Below, piece by piece: positions 25,708 to 32,842 of a DNA stretch of 64,000 nt; position 1 is the stretch's first letter; each line of letters begins with the position of its first letter. The stretch is taken from positions 558,001 to 622,000 of the forward strand of contig NZ_BIFW01000001.1 in assembly GCF_003967595.1 (NCBI RefSeq). Reading direction: 5' to 3'. Origin of the DNA: Companilactobacillus musae. Lineage in GTDB: Bacteria; Bacillota; Bacilli; Lactobacillales; Lactobacillaceae. The notes under the pieces were generated by a model, which ran no database searches, had not been told where the DNA came from, and saw only the letters and a list, made by a program, of their open reading frames with translations. The position numbers were made by a program, and so were the translations under genes.

Positions 25708-27263
25708 CTATTCTTCGGAATTTTTTTCTTTTTCCAGCTAAGATCTTTTATTGATAAATAGACCAAATACATAATTCCCAATAGATTTAATAATAATGAT
25801 CCAATTCCCAGCCAATCGTATTGAGTATGAATTTCAACAATACTCTTTCCAGGATGCGTTCTCAGTTGAATTGTCCCACGCTTAGAAATACTTGTTTTGA
25901 CATTTTCATTATTTAATTGGATTTTATAACCAGAATATTTTTGAATCGGCAAATCTAAAATAACTGACTTAGGATTATAATATTGAATCCAATAATCATT
26001 AGCTTTTGTATAGAACGAAACTGAAGTTTTTTGGCCATTAACTAAGAATTGATTTTTACCATTAGTTGCTTTGTCATGATAATCAACAACAAATTTTTCA
26101 TATTTGGCATTGGCCATGGCAATGGTCTTTGGTGCATGCAACTGTGTACTTTGACTGTACACCAAACTTGAAAAGCCTATCGTCGCAATAGCAACTAACA
26201 ATAGTTTTAAAATACTAGGCATTTCCTGACAGATCAAAATAGCAATTCGACTGACAATAATTATTAAAAATATCTCCAAAATAATTTGGAAAGCAAAAAC
26301 TAACCGACTGGCATCTGCAAATTGCAGTTTGATTGGAAATAAAATAGCCGCTGTCAAAGGTAACGTTTCTAGCAATAGTATTTTATAACTAAACTTACTC
26401 TTCAGAAAAATAATGATTAGCAATAGGCCTAGCAAAATAACGATACTCAGTAGCAAATATCGTTGTAACTGTGAAAAATTAAATTGATCAAACCACTTAA
26501 AATAATCGACATTCTTAATTGGATCTTGAACCATTTTGTTTGACGATTGCTTAACTAAAGGTCCCCAATAACCGACCGTTGTTATCAAAGTTATGGACAT
26601 TAATTTGACGATATTTAAACACAGCATCCCCCAATATTGCCAATGATGAGAGGTCCTTTTAAAAATCATCGCAAAAAACATTGGAACAAGTGTTATAACA
26701 ACTGCCAAAGCAATATAAGGAGCTGTCCAAATAGCTAAGACTAACCCCCAAGTCAAAATATGCCAATCCCTATTATTAAATAGCTGATAGGCACCAAAAT
26801 AAATCATCGGTAAAAATATTAAAACCAAATAATTTTCCAAACGCTGATTTTGAAAAACTAAATTGAAACGATTCAAAGAAAAAGTGTAAATAACTGAAAA
26901 TAGTAAAGATTCTAAAGTATCTTTAGAAAACTTATTCATGAAATAATATGCACTAACAAAAGTCAAAAAGGTAATAATCGCTAAATAAATCGTAAATCCA
27001 TAAGGTACATTTATATTTACAAAGATCCACCCTGACAAAATGGTCAGCCAAGGACTGAAAAGATTTATCTGACTACCAGAATGATTCCAATAATTAAAAT
27101 TAATAGGTGAAGTAAAAATATTTCCCAAACTTTTTAAATGCGCTATATTAAAAATCATCGTTTCGCCGAAGTTAGCCCGTTGATAAAACAATACTGCATA
27201 AAATATACTCAAAAATAAAAATATAATACCTAAAATTATTCTTTTCCATGAATGATTCGACAT
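25704..27263 (-). CDS. Polytopic membrane protein, possibly GT-C/YfhO-like
   Basis: 519 aa with about eleven or twelve predicted membrane helices. The layout is a long first periplasmic loop, helices through about residue 360, an extracytoplasmic beta-rich segment (about 370-480), and a final helix with a Lys-rich tail. This resembles lactobacillar YfhO/GT-C-type membrane proteins that handle polyprenyl-linked sugars. I see no decisive catalytic motif, so function stays open. The start is the ATG at 27263 after GAGGGAG. The gene is alone: a terminator precedes it and the rplU promoter overlaps its stop. Confidence 0.6.
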   Translation of the reverse strand: MSNHSWKRIILGIIFLFLSIFYAVLFYQRANFGETMIFNIAHLKSLGNIFTSPINFNYWNHSGSQINLFSPWLTILSGWIFVNINVPYGFTIYLAIITFLTFVSAYYFMNKFSKDTLESLLFSVIYTFSLNRFNLVFQNQRLENYLVLIFLPMIYFGAYQLFNNRDWHILTWGLVLAIWTAPYIALAVVITLVPMFFAMIFKRTSHHWQYWGMLCLNIVKLMSITLITTVGYWGPLVKQSSNKMVQDPIKNVDYFKWFDQFNFSQLQRYLLLSIVILLGLLLIIIFLKSKFSYKILLLETLPLTAAILFPIKLQFADASRLVFAFQIILEIFLIIIVSRIAILICQEMPSILKLLLVAIATIGFSSLVYSQSTQLHAPKTIAMANAKYEKFVVDYHDKATNGKNQFLVNGQKTSVSFYTKANDYWIQYYNPKSVILDLPIQKYSGYKIQLNNENVKTSISKRGTIQLRTHPGKSIVEIHTQYDWLGIGSLLLNLLGIMYLVYLSIKDLSWKKKKIPKNS

Positions 27264-27306
27264 GGGTAACTCCCTCACAAACAATGTTTTATATCATTAT
27301 ACTAAA

Positions 27307-27342
27307 AAAAGGATTGTGCAACTGACTCCAACACAATCCTTT
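27307..27342 (-). terminator. Intrinsic terminator after the 82-aa membrane protein gene
   Basis: AAAGGATTGTG pairs with CACAATCCTTT around a 14-nt loop; on the minus strand it is followed by seven T. It lies just past the stop at 27360. Confidence 0.8.
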
Positions 27343-27359
27343 GACAATATTCAAATTTA

Positions 27360-27608
27360 TTAAGCTAAGGTCGTCATAACTAAACGTCCTAAGACGATTA
27401 AGAAAAAGACGGTTACAAAAACCAATTTGCCTCTTTTTAGATTTAGTTTTGTTAGAACCTTAGTTATTAATACTAGAGCAATAATTAGACTAACCCCGAT
27501 CAGAATCCCCATCAAGTTGCTAATAACCGCCTGTTGCGTTAAAAACGCCGCCATAACATCTATTAAAATGAAAGCAATCGTAATAACAAACGCAAACTTT
27601 CTTTTCAA
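27360..27608 (-). CDS. Small hydrophobic membrane protein of unknown function
   Basis: 82 aa with three hydrophobic stretches (about 5-24, 29-49, 62-80) separated by short basic loops (KLNLKRGK), so probably three membrane helices. I do not recognise the family. The gene has its own terminator and no operon partner: the neighbours are a polytopic membrane protein downstream and a carboxylesterase upstream on the same strand. A short hairpin (AGGCATTTCAAAAAATGCCT, 27632-27651) lies in its upstream region. Confidence 0.65.
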   Translation of the reverse strand: MKRKFAFVITIAFILIDVMAAFLTQQAVISNLMGILIGVSLIIALVLITKVLTKLNLKRGKLVFVTVFFLIVLGRLVMTTLA

Positions 27609-27754
27609 AATACGTCCACCTCTAAAATCCCAGGCATTTCAAAAAATGCCTAAAGTTTAAGCACAACGGTGCTATTGTAAAATTAAATTATATACAATGC
27701 AAGATGATTTTATATTTAGGTGCCAAAAAGGTTAATACACCAGCAAATATTTTT

Positions 27755-29155
27755 TTATAATTTATACGATTGCCAAGGTAAATCTTGTGGATAGCGTTGG
27801 TTAATAATCGAAACACTTTTCAAATCATCTGGTTCCAACTCCAAAATTAAGCGATCATCATCAAACAAAGGCCATTCGTACTTTATTTCTTCAGCATAAG
27901 GTTTACCCGTTGCGATGAAATCAAACAACAAATTCAACAAATACTGCTGATTCTTACGATAATCAATATTTAATTCTGACACTGGCTTATTAAGATAATT
28001 GAGAATCCCACCATGTTGACCCTCAAATACTCGAGCTAAGTTGCAATAAACTTCAGCATCCGAATTTTGAACCAATAAATCTGCCAATCTTTTAGCTGGT
28101 AAAGCATACATTGCTAAACCCAACATCTTTACAAAATCACTTTTAGAATAGGTTTTCTGTAAAAGTTTCTCCTTCAAAACTTCTGCATTCTTGCCAAAGA
28201 GATCAGGCAAAACATCTTTTTCTAAGTGACTGATACTCATATCTTTATATGTTCCCAGTTCATTGCTACCAGCTGAAATAATTGTCTTAAAACGAGTTTT
28301 CTTAACACGTTTTAATAACTTATCTTGCCAGTCCTTTGAAATCAAATCATCGTCAATGACCGGCCCAAACCAATTTGTTGCTACATGGTCTTTCAATGCT
28401 CTTTGTTGAACAATTTGTAAACCATCATCTGTCAGATTAAATAGATCTTTAGTAGATTTGATATTATTTTCCCGACAAATTTGTTCAGAAACTTTTTGGG
28501 CTGTTTTCAAATCACGAATCGTCTGAACTCCGCCTGAAAGAAGAATGATTTTTTGAATACGATCCATAACGGGAGCATTGGAGGACATTAAAGCGGCAAT
28601 TGATTTAGCACCGGCTGAAATACCAACTAAGGTAACATTTTCTACATCACCGCCGAAACTAGAAGCATTATCAACGACCCACTGAATAGCCATCAATTGA
28701 TCAGACAATCCAACATTAGTATCACCACCGTCAACTGCGCCCCAACCAAAAAGTCCTAGACGATAATTAGGTGTCACGTGAACTACTGACTGATGATTCA
28801 GCCAAGACATTTGTTTACTATAATTTCCACCTCGTAAAAATCCTCCACCGTAAAACTCAATTACAATCGGGTATTTTCCTTCAACATCAGGGGTACAAAT
28901 ATCTAAATTCAAACAATTCTCACCAAAAGAAATTATGTCATTTCGATTCAAGGCTTGTTCTTGCATCGGTTGAATGCCCTGATGAACTGCATAATGCAAT
29001 TTATTAACTTCATTGGGTCCAAATTTTGCAATAGAAAATTCTTCTGCCCTTTTGAAACGACGACCGTAACCAAATGGAATTCCCAAGAAATCGACATGGT
29101 TGTGATCCATTACTCCATGATAAGTACCTGTGGTAGTTTTCATTATCTTCTTCAT
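27755..29155 (-). CDS. Carboxylesterase family (type B) alpha/beta hydrolase
   Basis: 466 aa type-B carboxylesterase. It starts with the family segment TGTYHGVMDHNHVDFLGIPFGYG. Other landmarks are ENCLNLDICTP, the oxyanion-hole EFYGGGFLRGG, the nucleophile elbow GISAGAKS, and late His/Asp regions (ARVFEGQHGG). This resembles phenolic/ester hydrolases of lactobacilli; substrate is unknown. A conserved Cys pair seen in eukaryotic members is not needed here. I start it at the ATG at 29155 after GGGGG; an ATG four codons later is possible. No signal peptide, so cytoplasmic. Confidence 0.85.
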   Translation of the reverse strand: MKKIMKTTTGTYHGVMDHNHVDFLGIPFGYGRRFKRAEEFSIAKFGPNEVNKLHYAVHQGIQPMQEQALNRNDIISFGENCLNLDICTPDVEGKYPIVIEFYGGGFLRGGNYSKQMSWLNHQSVVHVTPNYRLGLFGWGAVDGGDTNVGLSDQLMAIQWVVDNASSFGGDVENVTLVGISAGAKSIAALMSSNAPVMDRIQKIILLSGGVQTIRDLKTAQKVSEQICRENNIKSTKDLFNLTDDGLQIVQQRALKDHVATNWFGPVIDDDLISKDWQDKLLKRVKKTRFKTIISAGSNELGTYKDMSISHLEKDVLPDLFGKNAEVLKEKLLQKTYSKSDFVKMLGLAMYALPAKRLADLLVQNSDAEVYCNLARVFEGQHGGILNYLNKPVSELNIDYRKNQQYLLNLLFDFIATGKPYAEEIKYEWPLFDDDRLILELEPDDLKSVSIINQRYPQDLPWQSYKL

Positions 29156-29276
29156 GTAAAAATAACCCCCAATGAACAAAATATTAATTTAAATAACATT
29201 CTAAACTAATAATAGCAATGTACAAGAATTTCATGAAACCATTTTTATAACAAACTTATATGAAATTATTCATATT

Positions 29277-29303
29277 TAACCTTGTCTAGTTAAATAACCT
29301 TGT
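29277..29303 (+). promoter_or_regulatory. Promoter region with direct repeat TAACCTTGT before the 61-aa gene
   Basis: TAACCTTGT occurs at 29277-29285 and 29295-29303, 18 bp apart. TTGTCT within the first copy and TATAAT at 29305-29310 form a promoter with 17-nt spacing. The repeats on one face of the helix could be an operator. Confidence 0.4.
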
Positions 29304-29342
29304 ATATAATTTCAAAGATATGTTTTTAAGGGAGAGAAATAT

Positions 29343-29528
29343 ATGGTATTAACAGACGCTCAAAAACGTGCAAACGAAAAATGGCACAAGAATCACCGTG
29401 AACGCGCTAATTATATTGCTATGCGTTCGTCAGCAAGAAGTTTCATCAGAAAAAAGTCGACCTTAGATGATCTAGAAGAATTGCAAAATATCATTGAAAA
29501 TCGACGTAAAGAACTCGTTCAACCCTAA
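29343..29528 (+). CDS. Small basic protein of unknown function (61 aa)
   Basis: 61 aa, highly charged and probably all helical: a basic first half (DAQKRANEKWHKNHRERANY) and a second helix with DDLEELQNIIENRRKEL. There are no Cys and no membrane segment. It resembles small conserved lactobacillar hypothetical proteins, and the heptad-like second helix suggests dimerisation, but I cannot name a family. A GGGAGAG ribosome site and a good promoter support expression. It is divergent from the carboxylesterase gene. Confidence 0.65.
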   Translation: MVLTDAQKRANEKWHKNHRERANYIAMRSSARSFIRKKSTLDDLEELQNIIENRRKELVQP

Positions 29529-29625
29529 ATAATCAATTTTAAAAAATGTAAAGGCATACATTTGAATAATTAAAAATTTTTTATTGAAATAAGACATATT
29601 TTTATGTCAAATGTAATATTTCTGA

Positions 29626-29851
29626 TATAATCTAGACATAGATAAGGGGTCAGGAAGCCTTATCTGTAAGGTGTTCTGTCCAGATGCTGATGACATTAAA
29701 AGCTGCGCTTATTTCGGAGATGAGAATCATGAAATTGATAGAATTAATCAAATCATTATTAAAAGCCGAAAGAACTGAAACTTCCACACATGACCGAGAG
29801 GTACTAGCTGAACTTGAGGGAGAAAACAAATCCTTTATTTTCGGGAAATAA
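29626..29851 (+). promoter_or_regulatory. Extended -10 promoter and structured leader of a small transcript
   Basis: TGATATAAT (29623-29631) is an extended -10. About 10 nt later the transcript opens with GATAAGGGGTCAGGAAGCCTTATC (29640-29663), a hairpin with a 7-bp stem. Roughly 90 nt of leader separate it from a 40-codon ORF. GACATATTTTTATGTC (29593-29608) just upstream is an inverted repeat that could be an operator. I do not recognise a known riboswitch class. Confidence 0.45.
29729..29851 (+). CDS. Small protein of 40 aa, unknown function
   Basis: The ORF starts MKLIELIKSLLKAERTETST and ends SFIFGK. The first 14 residues form an amphipathic helix; the rest is acidic and polar. A GGAGATGAG ribosome site precedes the ATG, a promoter with extended -10 lies upstream and an intrinsic terminator follows, so the unit looks complete and intentional. 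No homologue or function can be claimed. The RNA itself could be the functional product. Confidence 0.5.
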   Translation: MKLIELIKSLLKAERTETSTHDREVLAELEGENKSFIFGK

Positions 29852-29876
29852 TGTCATTCAGTAAATTATTATTAGG

Positions 29877-29910
29877 GATGGTTCACTTTTAAATAAGTGA
29901 ACCTTTTATT
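29877..29910 (+). terminator. Intrinsic terminator of the 40-aa ORF transcript
   Basis: GGTTCACTT pairs with AAGTGAACC around a six-nt loop, followed by TTTTATTTT. Confidence 0.85.
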
Positions 29911-29950
29911 TTGTCTAAAATAACTTTTTTAAATTTATATCAAAATTACG

Positions 29951-29980
29951 TTGACAGAATCTAGCTTCTTTAACTATAAT
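29951..29980 (+). promoter_or_regulatory. Promoter of the first tRNA-Arg gene
   Basis: TTGACA (29951-29956) and TATAAT (29975-29980), both perfect, are 18 nt apart, 12 nt before the tRNA. Confidence 0.75.
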
Positions 29981-29992
29981 AATACAAGTGAT

Positions 29993-30066
29993 GTCACAGT
30001 GGCTCAGTTGGATAGAGCAACGGTCTTCTAAACCGTAGGTCGTGAGTTCGAATCTCACCTGTGACA
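29993..30066 (+). tRNA. tRNA-Arg (anticodon TCT), copy 1
   Basis: 74 nt cloverleaf. The acceptor GTCACAG pairs with CTGTGAC, the discriminator is A, the anticodon loop is CTTCTAA with TCT, and the T arm has GTTCGAATC. It reads AGA arginine codons. CCA is not encoded; TTTTTTT follows directly. An identical gene occurs 879 bp downstream. Confidence 0.97.
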
Positions 30067-30080
30067 TTTTTTTATACCTT

Positions 30081-30113
30081 TAAGTCGTCGGAATTTATTC
30101 CGGCGACTTTTTT
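30081..30113. terminator. Terminator after tRNA-Arg copy 1, overlapping the end of the DJ-1 pseudogene
   Basis: AAGTCGTCGGAA pairs with TTCCGGCGACTT, followed by TTTT. It serves the tRNA on the plus strand and also contains the last codons and stop of the minus-strand pseudogene. Confidence 0.75.
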
Positions 30114-30785
30114 AGTTTATCAACTAATATTTTAGCAACTGCTTTAGGTGAAAAGGGATTTTGTCCAGTGATAAATTGACCATCAGCCAAAGCGTATTCA
30201 GCATAAGCCCTCTTTTTAGAAAAGATGGCTCCATGTAATTGAGCAACATCTTCATTTAAAAATGGTACATATTTTTTCTTGCCACTCAGATTTTCTTCTG
30301 AATTAGTAAAACCGGTAATATGACGATGCTTGATCAAATACTGACCTTGCTCATTCTTCAAGAATAGTAAGCCTGATATTCCGTGACATACCGATGTTAA
30401 GAATCCACCGTTTTGATAAATCTGCCAACTGATTCTATGGAGATTCTCATCGTAAGGAAAATCCCACATCACACCATGTTCACCGGTAAAATAAATTGCT
30501 TGATAATCACTAGGATCAATTTGAAGCGGAGTTTTGGAATTAGCCAAAGCGCGTTGTTGAAAATCTTGTTCTTGATACATTTTCATATCATCCTCTGAAG
30601 CATATTTAAAACTCCGAGGATCAATTGGTACAAACCCACCTTTAGGGCTAAATATAATCAACCGTAAATCCAGCATCTTGTACAACTTTGACAAACTCTG
30701 TTGCTTCACCTAACCATAATCCGGTCGCCTCTGGTTGATATCCATATTGTGTTTGGTTAGTCAGTACTACTAATATTTTTCCCAT
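30095..30785 (-). pseudogene. DJ-1/PfpI (class I GATase-like) family protein, frameshifted
   Basis: The start ATG at 30785 opens MGKILVVLTNQTQYGYQPEA and continues in frame to DYI, then meets TAG near 30650. The downstream frame carries on exactly where the family sequence should (SPKGGFVPIDP). Total length 691 nt leaves one extra base, most likely one T in ATATTTAGCC. The rest is intact, with the nucleophile elbow SVCHGISG and the usual C-terminus, about 230 aa in all. Homologues are Hsp31-like glyoxalase/chaperone proteins. Either a real loss-of-function mutation or a sequencing error. No ribosome-slippage site is obvious beyond the short T run. Confidence 0.85.
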
Positions 30786-30830
30786 CGTTAAATTTCTCCT
30801 AATAAACATCAAAATATTTTAATTTAGTCG

Positions 30831-30859
30831 TTGCAAGTTAAGGCACTTTTATCTATAAT
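30831..30859 (+). promoter_or_regulatory. Promoter of the second tRNA-Arg gene
   Basis: TTGCAA (30831-30836) and TATAAT (30854-30859) are 17 nt apart. It differs from the promoter of copy 1, so the duplicated unit does not extend this far. Confidence 0.7.
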
Positions 30860-30871
30860 AGTACGAGTGAT

Positions 30872-30945
30872 GTCACAGTGGCTCAGTTGGATAGAGCAAC
30901 GGTCTTCTAAACCGTAGGTCGTGAGTTCGAATCTCACCTGTGACA
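30872..30945 (+). tRNA. tRNA-Arg (anticodon TCT), copy 2
   Basis: Identical over all 74 nt to the gene at 29993-30066, including the TTTTTTTATACC immediately after. It has its own promoter and hairpin terminator. Confidence 0.97.
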
Positions 30946-30960
30946 TTTTTTTATACCCTT

Positions 30961-30993
30961 AAGTCGTCAGAGATTATTCTGACGGCTTTTTTT
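30961..30993. terminator. Terminator after tRNA-Arg copy 2, overlapping the end of the CDF gene
   Basis: AAGTCGTCAGA pairs with TCTGACGGCTT, followed by seven T. As at copy 1, the hairpin overlaps the 3' end of the neighbouring minus-strand gene. Confidence 0.75.
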
Positions 30994-31978
30994 GTTGTGT
31001 TGAAACCCAAGGAACCGCCATAACATCTGTATCCACAATTCCAAATTGGTGTCGCATTTGAGCCTCTATCCTTTCTCCTAAGCGATAACTATCTTTAACT
31101 TCCATATGGGCATCAACGGCAATAATAACGTCAAGGGTTACCATATTGCCGCTATAATGAGCATTCAATTCTTCAACCCGCTTTACTTCAGGCCACTTTT
31201 CAATCGCATGACGAAATTGGTCTTCAGCCTTAGGATCAAAATAATCAGCTAGATTCAAACTACTTTCTCGAAAAATTTTTATCCCAGCAGTCAATATAAA
31301 AATACCAACAATGATACTGGCGACCCCATCTAACCAGGCAATTTTAAATAATAAAGCTCCACCAATGGCAATTAAAGTACCTAAACTGGTCAATGCATCG
31401 CTTAAACTATCTTGGGCGGCCGCTGTCAAAGCAGCATTTTGTAACTTACGTCCACCGGTTTTATTGAACCACCATACAACCAGCATGATTACCATAGCAA
31501 TAAACGCCCCAACTAAAGTTATTGGACGTGGGACTTCTTGATTAGACTGATCCACCAAACTTTTGATACCGTTATACATAACATTAAGTGAAATAGCAAT
31601 CATGATAATTCCCGTGATCATTGTAAAGACTGTTTCATAATGAAATCTTGTTAATTGCAATCTTTGACCGCTTTTAGAAATATCTTCTGGCAATGGCTGT
31701 CCCATTAAATCGTCATCATCAATATCACGAGCAATGAAAATACCAATTAATAACAAAACAGCTGAAATTATTCCTGATAAATTATTTAATGCATCAGCTC
31801 GTAATGTCTGTGAATGTCCAACTACGGCTAAATAAAATTCAATCACAGAGATTAGCAGATAAGCTGCCACATTAAACCAAAGATGATGTGAAACACTGTG
31901 TAATTTCTTTAACTCTTTACTTTGAATCTTTTTCCAAGTTTTTTGCTCTTCTTGACGATGCTGTTGTCTTTCTTGCAT
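30974..31978 (-). CDS. Cation diffusion facilitator family transporter
   Basis: 334 aa metal/H+ antiporter of the CDF family. Six membrane helices lie between about residues 35 and 240. Helix 2 carries LRADALNNLSG and helix 5 AAAQDSLSDALTSLG, the Asp-rich pairs that bind the metal. A C-terminal cytoplasmic domain (about 245-330) of ferredoxin-like fold follows. The Asn-Asp rather than His-Asp pairing hints at Mn or Fe over Zn, which is inference. The start is the ATG at 31978 after AAGAAGG; a TTG two codons upstream is too close to it. Monocistronic. Confidence 0.9.
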   Translation of the reverse strand: MQERQQHRQEEQKTWKKIQSKELKKLHSVSHHLWFNVAAYLLISVIEFYLAVVGHSQTLRADALNNLSGIISAVLLLIGIFIARDIDDDDLMGQPLPEDISKSGQRLQLTRFHYETVFTMITGIIMIAISLNVMYNGIKSLVDQSNQEVPRPITLVGAFIAMVIMLVVWWFNKTGGRKLQNAALTAAAQDSLSDALTSLGTLIAIGGALLFKIAWLDGVASIIVGIFILTAGIKIFRESSLNLADYFDPKAEDQFRHAIEKWPEVKRVEELNAHYSGNMVTLDVIIAVDAHMEVKDSYRLGERIEAQMRHQFGIVDTDVMAVPWVSTQQKKPSE

Positions 31979-32048
31979 ACTCAAGCCTTCTTTTATTCAT
32001 GCCCATCTATAACTAATATTAACAATTTATTAAACTAATAAAAAATAA

Positions 32049-32080
32049 AAAGCCCCTTCCATAATGGAAAGGACTTTCTT
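32049..32080 (-). terminator. Terminator of the 43-aa ORF transcript
   Basis: On the minus strand AAGTCCTTTCC pairs along 11 positions with GGAAGGGGCTT, followed by TTTATTTTTT. It lies about 140 nt past the small ORF. A short hairpin GCAACGAAAGTTGC (32109-32122) precedes it. Confidence 0.7.
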
Positions 32081-32219
32081 CATATCGTTGAGGATAGAAC
32101 TGCAACTTTCGTTGCCCATTCAATATATCATCTACTAAGCCAAAATTCGAGTAATTCAGAAACATGTAAAACAACTGTATTCTAGATTACGATTTTGTTA
32201 ATAATTGATAATCTCGATT

Positions 32220-32351
32220 CTATGCACTCATCTTCAATATTTTATTCATAGCTTCTTCAATTGACTTACCGCATGCAGAAACCCTAGTGTTTTTCTTATC
32301 AAATACGGTAAACAATTGATGCTTAGTATCTAAAGTAACTTTATATCTCAT
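32220..32351 (-). CDS. Small protein of 43 aa, unknown function
   Basis: Encodes MRYKVTLDTKHQLFTVFDKK and so on to ILKMSA. It has an excellent GGAGGT ribosome site 6 nt upstream and a promoter at 32383-32410. Two strands followed by an amphipathic helix (SIEEAMNKILKM) recall the first half of HicB-type antitoxin folds, but no HicA partner or DNA-binding domain is present, so this is only a resemblance. A 3' UTR of about 140 nt leads to a terminator. Confidence 0.5.
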   Translation of the reverse strand: MRYKVTLDTKHQLFTVFDKKNTRVSACGKSIEEAMNKILKMSA

Positions 32352-32382
32352 ATTGCTTACCTCCAATTAATTATGATTCTTA

Positions 32383-32410
32383 ATCATACTCGCTTTTTCA
32401 TAAAAATCAA
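32383..32410 (-). promoter_or_regulatory. Promoter of the 43-aa ORF
   Basis: TTGATT (32405-32410) and TATGAT (32383-32388) on the minus strand are 16 nt apart, about 30 nt before the ATG. Confidence 0.5.
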
Positions 32411-32775
32411 TAGAAATAAACAAACATTTTTATTTTTTATGATTAATATAGTTCGGTACACTACTTTTGAGTTTCTCAAATAAACTGTCTAAATTAAGTA
32501 GTAGAGGCAATTAATAGTTTTTTTAGCCATCCCTAAATATATTTTAATGAAATCTTTTAAAACGGCATCTTGTCATTAATTTGTAATATTGTAATAGACA
32601 TGTTATATAAAATTACTTTGCAGAAAATAAATCTTCTCATTTTTATTAATTCAATATTTTTTTCATACTCTAGTAAAATAATCCAACATCGTTCGTATTC
32701 TACTGAATTTAATCCATAAGATAACTATTCTTGTTTCATGAAACAAAGAAACCACGACAAGTATTGCTTTCTATC
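32411..32775. other. AT-rich stretch without a recognised gene
   Basis: 365 bp with no credible ORF, tRNA or known RNA motif. The one notable site is the 16-bp perfect palindrome TTGTTTCATGAAACAA at 32731-32746. The left part is the upstream region of the 43-aa ORF; the right end adjoins the ynbB terminator. Confidence 0.5.
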
Positions 32776-32823
32776 AAAAAAAGTCCAAGTATAGCAACTA
32801 TCTCAATAGTCACCACACTTGAA
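32776..32823 (-). terminator. Intrinsic terminator after ynbB
   Basis: On the minus strand GTTCAAGT...ACTAT pairs with ATAGT...ATACTTGGAC with an internal bulge, followed by seven T. It lies about 20 nt past the ynbB stop. Confidence 0.75.
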
Positions 32824-32842
32824 CTATATAATTAAATACTCT

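Noticed and set aside
30601-30665. Programmed -1/+1 frameshifting in the DJ-1 gene
   Set aside because: The site has only three T, no typical slippery heptamer and no downstream stem I can see; simple mutation is more likely.
29993-30993. tRNA repeats as phage or island attachment sites
   Set aside because: No integrase, excisionase or other mobility gene lies between or beside them; only one small gene is bracketed.
32220-32351. HicB antitoxin
   Set aside because: Too short, no DNA-binding domain, and no HicA gene next to it.
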